Shown here piece after piece: positions 30,106 through 38,519 of a stretch of DNA of 64,000 nt (positions are counted from its first letter, which is position 1; the number at the start of each line of letters is the position of its first letter). A program made the position numbers and the translations under genes. Below the pieces are notes generated by a model. It ran no database searches. It was not told where the DNA came from and worked only from the letters and a program-made list of their open reading frames with translations. Source of the stretch: Sphingomonas alpina (GTDB lineage: Bacteria > Pseudomonadota > Alphaproteobacteria > Sphingomonadales > Sphingomonadaceae); assembly GCF_014490665.1 (NCBI RefSeq), contig NZ_CP061038.1:2852001-2916000 (forward strand). Reading direction: 5' to 3'.

Positions 30106-30465
30106 ATGACGCCCGACGAACGCCTTGACGCCACTTTCACCGCGCTTGCCGATCCGACCCGGCGGGCAATCCTCGCCCGGCTGGCCCGGGGTGAGGCCAC
30201 GGTGGCCGAACTCGCAGCGCCCTTCGCGATGAGCCAGCCGGCCATCTCCAAGCATCTCAAGATGCTGGAACGCGCCGGCCTGGTCGCCGGAGCGATCGAT
30301 GCCCAGCGCCGGCCGCGGCAGATCGTCGGCGCGCCGATGGCCGAGGCGGTCGGCTGGCTCGAACAATATCGGCAGATCTGGGAGCGGAACTACGGTCGCC
30401 TGGACTCACTGCTCGAGGAACTCAAGTCGTTGGAAAACCAAGCCAAGAAAGGAAAACCGCAATGA
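30106..30465 (+). CDS. ArsR family transcriptional regulator
   Basis: A 119-residue winged-helix repressor: FTALADPTRRAILARLARGEATVAELAAPFAMSQPAISKHLKMLERAGLV, then the wing with RRPRQIVGAPM and a helical tail. The CxC metal-binding motif of true arsenic or cadmium sensors is absent. It belongs to the ArsR branch that is paired with SRPBCC (AHSA1) genes, whose signal is usually not a metal. Its stop overlaps the SRPBCC start by four bases. Confidence 0.92.
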   Translation: MTPDERLDATFTALADPTRRAILARLARGEATVAELAAPFAMSQPAISKHLKMLERAGLVAGAIDAQRRPRQIVGAPMAEAVGWLEQYRQIWERNYGRLDSLLEELKSLENQAKKGKPQ

Positions 30466-30956
30466 GCAACCGACTGGAACTGGTCGCCAATGGCGATCGC
30501 GGGATCATCATGACGCGCATCTTCGACGCACCGCCACATCTGGTGTTCGATGCGCTCACCGTTCCCGCCTTGCTGAAGCGCTGGCTCAAGGGCCCCGATG
30601 GCTGGTCGCTCGAAACCTGCGACATCGACCTGCGCGTCGGCGGCGCCTATCGCTATATATGGAAGAACGACGACGGCACCGAGATGGGCATGGGCGGTAC
30701 CTATCGCGAGATCGTGCGCCCCGAACGCATCAGCCAGACCGAAATGTTCGACGGCAACTGGACCGGCGGCGAAGCGATCAGCACCGCGACGCTCGAACCC
30801 TTCGGCGATCGCACCCGGCTGACTACCACCGTCGCCTATGCATCGCCCGAATCACGCGACGGAGCCATCCAGTCGAACATGGAAGCCGGCATCACCGCCA
30901 GCTATGCCCGGCTCGATACGGTCCTCGACGACGAGCAGAAGGAACAGGCGCAATGA
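30462..30956 (+). CDS. SRPBCC (AHSA1-type) domain protein
   Basis: A 164-residue START/Bet v1-like hydrophobic-pocket protein of the Aha1 C-terminal domain family. Typical blocks are MTRIFDAPPHLVFDALTVPALLKRWLKGPDGW, GGAYRYIW and MFDGNWTGGEA. Such proteins next to ArsR genes are thought to bind small hydrophobic ligands; the ligand is unknown. It is translationally coupled on both sides by ATGA overlaps. Confidence 0.9.
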   Translation: MSNRLELVANGDRGIIMTRIFDAPPHLVFDALTVPALLKRWLKGPDGWSLETCDIDLRVGGAYRYIWKNDDGTEMGMGGTYREIVRPERISQTEMFDGNWTGGEAISTATLEPFGDRTRLTTTVAYASPESRDGAIQSNMEAGITASYARLDTVLDDEQKEQAQ

Positions 30957-31366
30957 ACGCCATTCCTGCTCCAGCCCCCCGCAGCTTCGGCCGCAGCTTT
31001 CTCGCAATCTTCGCTGGCCTCGCTCTCAGCGTCCTGCTCGCCCTGGTGATCGATATGATCCTCCATGCGCTTCAGGTCTTTCCGCCCTGGGATCAGCCGA
31101 TGACCGAGACCGGTGATGCTGCACTGGCCTTCTCCTATCGCGCGGCAATCGCAATCGGCAGCGGCTATCTCACAGCCCGGCTCGCACCATCGGCACCGAT
31201 GAGACATGCGATCATCCTTGGCGGGATCGGCATGGCCCTCGCGACGCTTGGACTGGTCGGCGCGATGACGATGGAGATGGGGCCGCTCTGGTATCCCGCC
31301 GCGCTGGTGATCACTGCCCTGCCCCTGGCCTGGATCGGTGGTGTGCTCGCCCGCCGCCGCAGCTGA
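30953..31366 (+). CDS. Small integral membrane protein in the arsR operon
   Basis: A 137-residue protein with about four hydrophobic segments (FLAIFAGLALSVLLALVIDM, AIAIGSGYLTARLA, HAIILGGIGMALATLGLVGA and ALVITALPLAWIGGVLA). It starts inside the preceding stop codon (ATGA), so it is the third cistron of the ArsR-SRPBCC operon. No family recognised beyond similarity in layout to small membrane proteins found with such pairs. Confidence 0.75.
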   Translation: MNAIPAPAPRSFGRSFLAIFAGLALSVLLALVIDMILHALQVFPPWDQPMTETGDAALAFSYRAAIAIGSGYLTARLAPSAPMRHAIILGGIGMALATLGLVGAMTMEMGPLWYPAALVITALPLAWIGGVLARRRS

Positions 31367-31394
31367 CAAGCTCTACCCCGGAAAGGATCGCACG

Positions 31395-31757
31395 ATGCTC
31401 AACAAAGTAGCGTTCACCATGTATCCGATTACCGATGTGGACCGGGCGCGGTCTTTCTACGAAACGACGCTCGGGCTTACGATCGGATCAAATGCGGGCG
31501 ACGGCCGCTGGATCGAATATGATCTTCCCGGCGGCGGCTGTCTCGCACTCACGACACTCACCAAGGCCAGTCCCGGCAGCGATTCGGGCGGCATGATCGC
31601 ATTTGAGGTCGACGATCTCGACGCGCTGACCACAAGGCTGGAAAGCGACGGCGTGACCTTCGTCTCGGACCTGATTCATAGTCCGGTCTGCCGGATGCGC
31701 ATCTGCCTCGATTCCGAGGGCAATCGCCTGATGCTTCACCAGCTCAAGGCCAGATAG
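31395..31757 (+). CDS. VOC family protein (glyoxalase/bleomycin-resistance fold)
   Basis: A 120-residue single VOC domain: FTMYPITDVDRARSFYETTLGL at the start, the central GGMIAFEVDDLDAL and the closing RICLDSEGNRLMLHQ. Function within VOC (lyase, dioxygenase or binding protein) is not determined. GGAAAGGA lies upstream of the ATG at 31395. It follows the ArsR operon by 28 bp and may be its last cistron. Confidence 0.85.
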   Translation: MLNKVAFTMYPITDVDRARSFYETTLGLTIGSNAGDGRWIEYDLPGGGCLALTTLTKASPGSDSGGMIAFEVDDLDALTTRLESDGVTFVSDLIHSPVCRMRICLDSEGNRLMLHQLKAR

Positions 31758-31765
31758 CCGCGCCG

Positions 31766-32068
31766 CTATTCCAGAAGCTTCGGCGCTTCCTTGGCAAGTT
31801 TGGCCCTGATCTTGTCGGCGAACAGCGACAGGAAAGGTGGCAAGTCGATCGTCGCATGGACATGGGCATCGAACAACTCGAGCCGGCTCGCCACCTTCTG
31901 ACCCATTGCCTGGACGGTGAAGTGCATCGTCTCCCCCTCCCAGCGATGATCGACCACCGCCCCGCCGGGGAACATTCCGGCAAGCTTGCCGATGCCCTTG
32001 TCGAGCCGTTCGCGCACCTCGTCGCGGCCATGTTTATGCGGGATGTCGAGAGTGATCGGTTGAGCCAT
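31766..32068 (-). CDS. Polyhydroxyalkanoic acid system family protein
   Basis: A 100-residue protein matching the PHA_gran_rgn/PF09650-type family: IPHKHGRDEVRERLDKGIGKLAGMFPG and WEGETMHFTVQAMGQKVASRLELFDAHVHATIDLP. Members are linked by context to polyhydroxyalkanoate metabolism, although their biochemical role is unsettled. It is convergent with the VOC gene and follows the next VOC gene by ten bases on the same strand. Confidence 0.85.
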   Translation of the reverse strand: MAQPITLDIPHKHGRDEVRERLDKGIGKLAGMFPGGAVVDHRWEGETMHFTVQAMGQKVASRLELFDAHVHATIDLPPFLSLFADKIRAKLAKEAPKLLE

Positions 32069-32078
32069 GCCAGGTCCC

Positions 32079-32498
32079 TTACGTCGCGAAGATCATCGCG
32101 TCATCGGCAAATGCCTTGAATTCGAGCGCGTTGCCGCTGGGGTCGCGAAAGAACATCGTCGCCTGTTCGCCCGGCTGCCCCTTGAAGCGGATATGTGGCG
32201 CGATGCCGAAGGGAATTCCCGCCGTTGCAATGCGAGCGGCCAGCGCTTCCCAGTCGGCCATGGCCAACACGACACCGAAATGCGGTACCGGCACCTCATG
32301 ACCGTCAACCGGATTGGTCACCGCGACGGGCCTGGCCGCCGGGTCGAGATGCGTGACGATCTGATGCCCGAACAGATCGAAGTCGATCCACCGATCGCTG
32401 CTGCGCCCCTCGGGGCAGCCCATTACCTGGCCGTAGAAATGCCGCGCGGCCGGCAGGTCGTGGACAGGAAAGGCGAGATGGAACGGGCGAAGCGTCAT
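32079..32498 (-). CDS. VOC family protein
   Basis: A 139-residue VOC-fold protein similar to bacterial glyoxalase/dioxygenase-like proteins: [20 protein letters not shown] with a probable metal-ligand His, [13 protein letters not shown], and [15 protein letters not shown] (metal-ligand Glu). The start is the ATG at 32498. A much longer frame continues upstream but is antisense to lnt. Together with the PHA-system gene it forms a two-gene minus-strand unit. Confidence 0.88.
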   Translation of the reverse strand: MTLRPFHLAFPVHDLPAARHFYGQVMGCPEGRSSDRWIDFDLFGHQIVTHLDPAARPVAVTNPVDGHEVPVPHFGVVLAMADWEALAARIATAGIPFGIAPHIRFKGQPGEQATMFFRDPSGNALEFKAFADDAMIFAT

Positions 32499-32621
32499 TG
32501 TCGCATAATACACTTCCGATCTCAATTCGTCACCCCGGATCGCCCGGCACGTCCGAGACAGGCTTGTTCCGCGGTCCACCGTTCCGCATAGGCTGCGATC
32601 GGAGCCAGCGAGGCTTGGTGA

Positions 32622-34238
32622 ATGCCGGAAGCGGCATGGCGGGTGGGAACGGTCATTGTGGACAAGCTGATTCAGGCCGTAACGCGCTACCCTCTTCTCC
32701 TGTCGCTCGTTCTTGGCGCACTCGCCGCAACCGGCTTCGCGCCGCTCATCTGGTGGCCGGTTACTCTTGCTTGTTTTGCCCTGTGGATGCTGCTGATCCA
32801 CGACGCGCCGACCCTGAAACAGGTGTTGCTGCGCGGCTGGATTTTCGGCGTCGCGCATTTCACCGTCGGCAATAACTGGATTCAGCGCGCTTTCACCTAT
32901 CAGGACGCAATGCCGCACTGGCTCGGCTATCTCGCGGTAGTCCTGCTCTCGCTCTATCTTGCACTCTATCCGGCGATCGCCACCGGGCTCGCCTGGCGCT
33001 TCGCTCGCGCACGCCCGGTCGGCAACAATCGGACTATGGCGGGCAGCGGCTTCGTTCTTGTCTTCGCTGCCGCATGGATCGCGACCGAATGGCTGCGCGG
33101 CACGTTGTTTACGGGCTACCCTTGGAATCCGCTGTCGGAGATCTGGCTGCCGATCGTGCCGCTCGCGGCGATCGGCCGATTGGTCGGTACCTATGCGTTG
33201 TCGGGGCTGACGATCGTCGTTGCCGGATCCTTGCTCCTGTTGGTGCAGCGCCGCTGGCGCTTCGCCGCCGGCACGGCGGTCTCCGCGCTCGTGCTCGCGC
33301 TGGCCTCGCTCGGCCCTGTCCCAGTCTCTACCCGCACGCTCGACACTGCACCCCGCATCCGGGTGATCCAGCCGAATCTCGACCAGGAAGAGCGGCCGCG
33401 CGATGATTATGCCGAGCAGAATCTGCTGGCGATCGAAGCGCTCAGCGGCACGCCCGGCCCGGCACCGCGGCTGATCGTGTGGCCCGAGGGCGCGCTGCGC
33501 TTCTTCATCGAGGATGGTTATCCGGCAATCTCCTACTGGCGCGGCGATCCTTTGGTCACACGCCGGCGCATCGCCTCCCGGCTCGGACCCAACGATATTG
33601 TCCTGGCGGGCGGCAATGCGCTGAAGTTCGATGCACAGGGCAATGTCACCGCCGGCACCAATTCGGTCTTCGCGATCGATTCGCGCGCGCGCATCCTCGG
33701 CCGGTACGACAAGGCGCACCTTGTGCCCTGGGGCGAATATCTGCCGATGCGTCCAATCATGTCGGCGATCGGCCTGTCTCGGCTGGTGCCCGGCGATTTC
33801 GATTTCGACCCCGGCCAGGCTGCGGGCGGCTTCACTCTCCCCGCCTTCGGCAATGTCGGTTTCCAGATCTGCTACGAAATGATCTTTTCCGGCGAAACGG
33901 TCGACCGCCGCCACCGTCCCGCTTTCATCTTCAACCCCTCCAACGACAGCTGGTATGGCAGCTGGGGCCCGGTCCAGCACCTCGCCCAGGCGCGCATGCG
34001 AGCAATCGAAGAAGGGCTGCCGATCATCCGCGCGACGCCGACCGGTATTTCCGCGATCATCGACGCCAACGGCACGCTGCTGGCGACCGTGCCGCCGAAC
34101 GTCGCCGGCGCAATCGAGCTGCCGATCCCGCCACCGCATGAACCGACCCTGTTCGCACGCGTCGGCAATCTCATGGCCTTTGTCACAGCGGCAGTGATGC
34201 TGCTGTTCGCCGTTGCCATCAGGCGATGGCCCCGCTAG
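32622..34238 (+). CDS. lnt: Apolipoprotein N-acyltransferase
   Basis: A 538-residue inner-membrane enzyme that adds the third acyl chain to outer-membrane lipoproteins. About six N-terminal membrane helices are followed by a nitrilase-like periplasmic domain with the triad Glu289 (VWPEGA), Lys364 ([15 protein letters not shown]) and Cys417 (ICYEMIF), then a last C-terminal helix. The start at 32622 is not backed by a strong ribosome binding site; the GTG at 32658 is an alternative. In many alphaproteobacteria lnt follows corC directly. Confidence 0.95.
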   Translation: MPEAAWRVGTVIVDKLIQAVTRYPLLLSLVLGALAATGFAPLIWWPVTLACFALWMLLIHDAPTLKQVLLRGWIFGVAHFTVGNNWIQRAFTYQDAMPHWLGYLAVVLLSLYLALYPAIATGLAWRFARARPVGNNRTMAGSGFVLVFAAAWIATEWLRGTLFTGYPWNPLSEIWLPIVPLAAIGRLVGTYALSGLTIVVAGSLLLLVQRRWRFAAGTAVSALVLALASLGPVPVSTRTLDTAPRIRVIQPNLDQEERPRDDYAEQNLLAIEALSGTPGPAPRLIVWPEGALRFFIEDGYPAISYWRGDPLVTRRRIASRLGPNDIVLAGGNALKFDAQGNVTAGTNSVFAIDSRARILGRYDKAHLVPWGEYLPMRPIMSAIGLSRLVPGDFDFDPGQAAGGFTLPAFGNVGFQICYEMIFSGETVDRRHRPAFIFNPSNDSWYGSWGPVQHLAQARMRAIEEGLPIIRATPTGISAIIDANGTLLATVPPNVAGAIELPIPPPHEPTLFARVGNLMAFVTAAVMLLFAVAIRRWPR

Positions 34239-34245
34239 TGGCCCT

Positions 34246-34287
34246 CATATAAGGAAAGCTTTATATGCGGTTCCGTCAGCGGAGCCG
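34246..34287 (+). promoter_or_regulatory. Two consecutive stem-loops in the metK leader
   Basis: CATATAA-(8 nt)-TTATATG (34246-34267) is followed at once by CGGTTCCG-TCAG-CGGAGCCG (34268-34287). Both lie within the 70-bp gap before metK, 20 bp from the start codon. SAM-responsive leaders are known upstream of metK in some alphaproteobacteria, but this does not match a consensus I can recall. Candidate cis-regulatory RNA only. Confidence 0.35.
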
Positions 34288-34307
34288 CGCAGCCCGAGGG
34301 TAGATTG

Positions 34308-35525
34308 ATGCGCGCTTCGTTTCTCTTCACGTCCGAATCGGTTTCGGAAGGTCATCCCGACAAGGTCGCCGACCAGATTTCGGATTCGGTGGTCGACCTG
34401 TTCCTGTCCAAGGATCCCTATGCCCGCGTCGCGTGCGAGACGCTGACCACCACAAACCTGGTCGTGCTGGCCGGCGAAATCCGCTGCAAGGGCGTGTTCG
34501 AGAATGGCGAATGGGCACCCGGCGCGCTCGACGAGATCGAGGCCACGGTCCGCGCGACGGTGAAGCGCATCGGTTACGAGCAGGACCAGTTCCACTGGAA
34601 CACGTTCGAATTCATCAACCGCCTCCACGGCCAGTCCGCACATATCGCGATGGGCGTCGATGAGAGCGGCAACAAGGACGAAGGCGCCGGCGACCAGGGC
34701 ATCATGTTCGGTTACGCGACCGACGAGACGCCCGACCTGCTCCCCGCCACGCTTTATTATTCGCACCGCATCCTCGAGCAGTTGGCGCATGACCGGCACA
34801 ACAAGGTCGTGCCGTTCCTCGAGCCCGACGCAAAGAGCCAGGTGACGCTCGCGTACGAGAATGAAGTGCCGGTCCGCGCAACTGCCCTGGTCGTCTCGAC
34901 TCAGCATGCGCCAGGCTATTTCTTCCACGACAATGAAGGCGATCCGGCCAAGTACAAGGAACTGCGCGACTATGTCGTCGGCGTGTTCAACGATGTGTTG
35001 CCCGACGGCTTCATCACCGACGAGACCGCGATCTACGTCAACCCGACCGGCCGGTTCGAAATCGGCGGGCCCGACGGCGACGCCGGCGTCACCGGCCGCA
35101 AGATCATCGTCGACACGTACGGCGGCGCGGCACCGCATGGCGGCGGCGCCTTCTCCGGCAAGGATCCGACCAAGGTCGATCGTTCGGCTGCCTATGTCGC
35201 GCGCTATCTGGCGAAGAATGTGGTTGCCGCAGGCCTTGCGCGCCGCTGCACGATCCAGCTGAGCTATGCGATCGGCATTGCCGAGCCATTGTCGGTCTAT
35301 GTCGACACGCACGGCACCGGCAAGGTTTCGGAAGCGAAGCTCGAAGAGGTGCTGCCACAGCTCGTCCGCCTGACCCCCAAGGGGATCCGCGAACACCTGA
35401 AGCTCAATGCGCCGATCTATCAGAAGACCGCCGCGTACGGCCATTTCGGGCGCACGCCCGAAGGCGAGTATTTCACTTGGGAGAAGACCGACCTGGTCGA
35501 TCAGCTCAAGGCAGCAGTCGCGTAA
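34308..35525 (+). CDS. metK: S-adenosylmethionine synthetase
   Basis: A 405-residue methionine adenosyltransferase making SAM from methionine and ATP. The N-terminal ATP/Mg motif [20 protein letters not shown], the methionine-loop [12 protein letters not shown], and the phosphate-binding [19 protein letters not shown] are all intact. I start at the ATG at 34308 (MRASFLF), not the TTG three bases earlier. The length is normal. Confidence 0.97.
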   Translation: MRASFLFTSESVSEGHPDKVADQISDSVVDLFLSKDPYARVACETLTTTNLVVLAGEIRCKGVFENGEWAPGALDEIEATVRATVKRIGYEQDQFHWNTFEFINRLHGQSAHIAMGVDESGNKDEGAGDQGIMFGYATDETPDLLPATLYYSHRILEQLAHDRHNKVVPFLEPDAKSQVTLAYENEVPVRATALVVSTQHAPGYFFHDNEGDPAKYKELRDYVVGVFNDVLPDGFITDETAIYVNPTGRFEIGGPDGDAGVTGRKIIVDTYGGAAPHGGGAFSGKDPTKVDRSAAYVARYLAKNVVAAGLARRCTIQLSYAIGIAEPLSVYVDTHGTGKVSEAKLEEVLPQLVRLTPKGIREHLKLNAPIYQKTAAYGHFGRTPEGEYFTWEKTDLVDQLKAAVA

Positions 35526-35540
35526 TCAAGAGATAGGCGG

Positions 35541-35569
35541 GACCGGTCCGCGCTCTGCGCGGGCCGGTC
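35541..35569. terminator. Long stem between convergent metK and a small membrane protein gene
   Basis: 13-bp arms GACCGGTCCGCGC / GCGCGGGCCGGTC with a TCT loop and one T-G pair. It sits 15 bp after the metK stop and three bases from the stop of the convergent gene, so it can serve both. The T-run is poor (CTATAATTT). Confidence 0.6.
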
Positions 35570-35571
35570 TC

Positions 35572-35757
35572 CTATAATTTGAGCTGACCGTCGTCCCGGG
35601 CGGGCGGCGCCTCGGGCACTCTTCCCGCACTGCTATTGTCGAAGGTATGGGAGAAGAATTGCGACCGCTTCTTCTTGCGCGGCGCACGGCTGCGCATAGT
35701 GAAATATAGTATCGCGACGATCGCGGCCAGAATGACGATGATGAGTGCGAATTTCAT
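35572..35757 (-). CDS. Small single-pass membrane protein
   Basis: A 61-residue protein. A hydrophobic helix (MKFALIIVILAAIVAILYF) is followed by a very basic stretch (RSRAPRKKKR) and a polar tail, so the C-terminus should be cytoplasmic. The start at 35757 gives the cleanest N-terminus; an in-frame ATG at 35781 would add eight residues. No family recognised. It is convergent with metK. Confidence 0.6.
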   Translation of the reverse strand: MKFALIIVILAAIVAILYFTMRSRAPRKKKRSQFFSHTFDNSSAGRVPEAPPARDDGQLKL

Positions 35758-35967
35758 ACGCTGCTCGATCCGATTAACCAATTGGTGGGAGCGGCGATCC
35801 GCACAGGCGGGGTCATTCCCTCTTTACGCGAAGCCAACGACGAATATTTTCAGCTACTTTACCGCAGCACATCATAAGAATGGCGCGAGCGGGAAAGCCA
35901 TACCATGCTCTTTGCGTGATAACCATGATCGTATGATGACAATTTCGTTAGGTTTCGGAATATCCGC

Positions 35968-36648
35968 ATGAATGACCCCGCTTCAATCCGCCGTCTTTAT
36001 GGCCGCCGCCAGGGTCACAAGCTGCGCCTCGGGCAAGCCGCGCTGGTCGAAGACACGCTTGCCGCACTGAGCGTGCCGGAAACCGGGCCGATCGATGCGA
36101 CCACCTTGTTCGGCAAGGATCGTCCTCTCGCCTTCGAGATCGGCTTCGGCGCCGGCGAGCATCTTGCCGCACAGGCCGAGGCGAACCCGGTGATGGGATT
36201 TATCGGCTGCGAGCCTTTCCTCAACGGCGTGGTCGGCGCGCTCGGCCATATCCGCGACCGCGCACTGGACAATGTCCGGCTGCATATGGGAGACGCGCTG
36301 GAGGTGCTCGAACGGCTCCCCGATGAAAGCCTCGACCGCCTGTTCCTCCTTCATCCCGATCCGTGGCGCAAGGCGCGGCACGCCAAGCGACGCATGGTCA
36401 ATCACGGCCCGCTCGACCTGATCGCCGCCAAGCTCAAGCCCGGCGCCGAGTTCCGCCTGGGCACCGACGACCCGACCTATTGCCGCTGGGCGATGATGGT
36501 GATGAGCACGCGCCGCGACTTCGACTGGCAGGCGGAGCATCCGCGCGATTTCCTCGAACGGCCCGCCGACTGGCCTGAGACCCGCTATGAGCGCAAGGCA
36601 CGCCGGCAAGGGCACGAGGTCTGGTATTTCCGCTACCGCCGCCTTTAG
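35968..36648 (+). CDS. trmB: tRNA (guanine-N7-)-methyltransferase TrmB
   Basis: A 226-residue SAM-dependent methyltransferase that makes m7G46 in tRNA variable loops. SAM-binding motif I is FEIGFGAGEHL, the family block is FLLHPDPWRKARHAKRR and the tail signature is TRYERKARRQGHEVW. Length is normal. In many relatives trmB is followed by rimP-nusA; here it is followed by an AT-rich gap and an unknown gene cluster. Confidence 0.95.
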   Translation: MNDPASIRRLYGRRQGHKLRLGQAALVEDTLAALSVPETGPIDATTLFGKDRPLAFEIGFGAGEHLAAQAEANPVMGFIGCEPFLNGVVGALGHIRDRALDNVRLHMGDALEVLERLPDESLDRLFLLHPDPWRKARHAKRRMVNHGPLDLIAAKLKPGAEFRLGTDDPTYCRWAMMVMSTRRDFDWQAEHPRDFLERPADWPETRYERKARRQGHEVWYFRYRRL

Positions 36649-37328
36649 CATCGAACATCCCATCAGACGCGCGCATGCAGACACCTGCACAGCGGCCCGG
36701 CCGATCCCCTTTTTCCGACAATCAGAAAGAGCGAGCCGGTGAACGCTGGCAGCTGAGTCCCTATCCGCGCCGGCGCCATGCTTGAATCGCCGCCGGTGAC
36801 AGGCCCGAAACAGGAGCGACAGGAGATATGTTACACCAGAAATGTAACATATCTCTTTGCCGACGCCTCTGCGTGATTCAGAATAATTCTATATATATCA
36901 TATAGTTACTCTGAAATTATGGCCCATATTCTTGAGGCCTGGACCCTCCGGCATTCTTGCCATCGCGCGACGGCGGATCCGCGCTGGATGACATGCTCGG
37001 TGATCCTCCGACGATAACCGTCGGCAAGACGCATCCAGCCAGCGCAAAGATATCGGATATCAGTCACGTCAACATCATGTGGATGCCGCCAACCTTCAGA
37101 TATCCCATCACATGGTAAACTGACCAATATGGTCCCATCTGTTGGCTCCATCTTCTTTACAATAAAAAGCGTCGTGGATATTTTTGAGTCAAATCCGAGT
37201 CTAAATGAGTTTCCTGACAGAAACGTTAGGCAATGATTATAGATTAGATACTTTTACTTACCCTTAGAGGCGCGCCTCTCGGGAATTTTTCACTCGAGCT
37301 CTTCATGGTATTAACTTTAGGAGTGGGT
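36649..37328. other. AT-rich gene-free stretch with repeats before the unknown cassette
   Basis: A 680-bp stretch with clearly lower GC from about 36830 onward. It holds the perfect inverted repeat at 36823-36855, ATTCAGAATA (36876-36885, also at 27572-27581), and the 14-bp palindrome AGAGGCGCGCCTCT at 37266-37279. A possible promoter is CTGACA (37214) with an 18-bp spacer to TATAGA (37238). A minus-strand frame at 36906-37151 (81 codons) has no recognisable family and no clear ribosome binding site, so I do not call it a gene. Confidence 0.6.
36823..36855. repeat. Perfect 13-bp inverted repeat GAGATATGTTACA / TGTAACATATCTC
   Basis: Perfect arms of 13 bp around a 7-nt centre (CCAGAAA). A shorter, imperfect copy lies at 27644-27670. 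The TTACA...TGTAA spacing resembles operators of AcrR/TtgR-like TetR regulators, but no TetR gene is in the window. It could also be a dispersed hairpin element. Confidence 0.7.
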
Positions 37329-38510
37329 ATGAACTATCTGGAGCGAGCTGCAGCATGGGGACAGGATGTCGAAGCGCTCAAGCGTGGAGAGATCGTCACA
37401 AGCGAAGTCATGATGAACTCGATCGCCGAATACCGCGCGTTCTTCGAGCCATGGCAAACCGATGCACATCGCAAGGCCTATACCGAAAACCGCACTGATC
37501 AGACGGGGCTCGACCCCGACATGCAATCGCTGCTGGACCATGTCTTCGGAGAGCAGGAACTGACGCCGGAGCTCGACGAACTGGCGCAGAACATGTTTCC
37601 CCTGCCGATCCTCGTCACCTCGGGACAAAATATAACGGTCAATGGTGATCAATCCTATGGGCCGAATGGATCAACCCTGGGGCTCAACGCCGGCACCCTT
37701 ACCTTCGCCAGCGGCTCGGTGATCATAAATTCTACCGTGAGCACCATTGTCGCCGACAATCTGGTCGTCGCCCCCAGTTACACGTCGGATCATCCCTTTA
37801 TGATCGCAATCACCGGCAATGCCGGGAATGCCGGACTGCCGGGTGAGGCCGGATCGAACTATACCACCTCGGCAGCGACCGGCCAGGCCGGCCATTACAA
37901 GATAAAGGGCACCTGCACGTCCGGCGGCACGGGCGGGACAGGGTCAACGGGAGGAACCGGCTCGACCGGCAGCGTCGGAAACATCGGAAACGACGGCACG
38001 ACCAATTCCTATTCGACCATCACCATATCAGCCTATGATCCGTCCAATATCGTTTCTTTCGTGATCCAGAGCTCCTCCGGTGCCGGCGGCACCGGTGGCA
38101 CCGGTGGCGCTGGTGGCAACGGCCAAAACGGCGGAACCGGCGGAGCCGGGTGCAGTTCAGGCTGCGAGGGCAGCGACGGCGGTACGGGCGGCACGGGTGG
38201 CACGGGTGGTACGGGTGGCGTCGGCGGTACGGGCGGCAATGGTGCCCCGGGCACGCCGTTTACCGTCAACTGGCCGTCGAGCGCCTCAACCATGCTGGTA
38301 AAACAACCAGTCAACGCAGCGCCGGGGGCTGGCGGCGCGGGCGGCGCGGGTGGACAGGGCGGCAGCGGCGGTGGCGGCGGAGCCGGCGGCAAGCATAACC
38401 ATAGTGGCGGGCAAGGCGTGAGCGGCGGTCCCGGCACCGCCGGCGCGCAGGGCAACAGCGGAACCCAGACCGGCACAGCGGGGACCATCACGGTCGTTTA
38501 CAGCAACTGA
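37329..38510 (+). CDS. Glycine-rich protein of unknown function, cassette gene 1
   Basis: A 393-residue protein. The ATG at 37329 has TTAGGAG five bases upstream; an earlier in-frame ATG at 37305 lacks one. Residues 1-90 are predicted helical and polar (MNYLERAAAWGQDVEAL). Residues 95-175 are beta-rich (ITVNGDQSYGPNGSTLGLNAGT, then VADNLVVAPS and HPFMIAITGNAG). The rest is glycine-rich in two blocks of GGTGGTGG-type repeats broken by a beta segment, with a CSSGC pair between. No signal peptide or membrane helix is evident. The layout (beta domain, then NAGLPGEAG, then Gly-rich blocks) is repeated in the next gene. It heads a four-gene cluster; no known family is recognised. Confidence 0.75.
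   Translation: MNYLERAAAWGQDVEALKRGEIVTSEVMMNSIAEYRAFFEPWQTDAHRKAYTENRTDQTGLDPDMQSLLDHVFGEQELTPELDELAQNMFPLPILVTSGQNITVNGDQSYGPNGSTLGLNAGTLTFASGSVIINSTVSTIVADNLVVAPSYTSDHPFMIAITGNAGNAGLPGEAGSNYTTSAATGQAGHYKIKGTCTSGGTGGTGSTGGTGSTGSVGNIGNDGTTNSYSTITISAYDPSNIVSFVIQSSSGAGGTGGTGGAGGNGQNGGTGGAGCSSGCEGSDGGTGGTGGTGGTGGVGGTGGNGAPGTPFTVNWPSSASTMLVKQPVNAAPGAGGAGGAGGQGGSGGGGGAGGKHNHSGGQGVSGGPGTAGAQGNSGTQTGTAGTITVVYSN
38080..38245 (+). repeat. Codon-level GGT/GGC-ACS repeats inside cassette gene 1
   Basis: Near-tandem 9-base units of the type GGCACGGGT and GGCACCGGT encode Gly-Thr-Gly runs. Two blocks are separated by the CSSGC segment. Such low-complexity DNA is prone to slippage and assembly collapse, so the repeat number is uncertain. 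Confidence 0.6.
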
Positions 38511-38519
38511 GTCGCCGCA

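Noticed and set aside
32499..34139. Very long minus-strand open frame joined to the VOC gene
   Set aside because: It is exactly antisense to lnt, whose catalytic motifs are intact. Only the last 139 codons (32079-32498) match a protein family.
27644..36855. The two related inverted repeats as ends of a 9-kb mobile element
   Set aside because: The enclosed segment contains core genes (lnt, metK, trmB) and no transposase; the copies are of unequal quality.
36906..37151. 81-codon minus-strand frame after trmB
   Set aside because: No ribosome binding site, no recognisable family, and it lies in AT-rich intergenic DNA; not enough support for a gene.
37266..37279. AGAGGCGCGCCTCT as a terminator
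   Set aside because: A palindrome without a loop cannot form a normal hairpin, and the T-run is displaced; at best an operator or chance.
38033..38491. Proline-rich minus-strand frame
   Set aside because: It is the mirror of Gly codons (GGN/NCC) in cassette gene 1, so the proline richness is an artefact.
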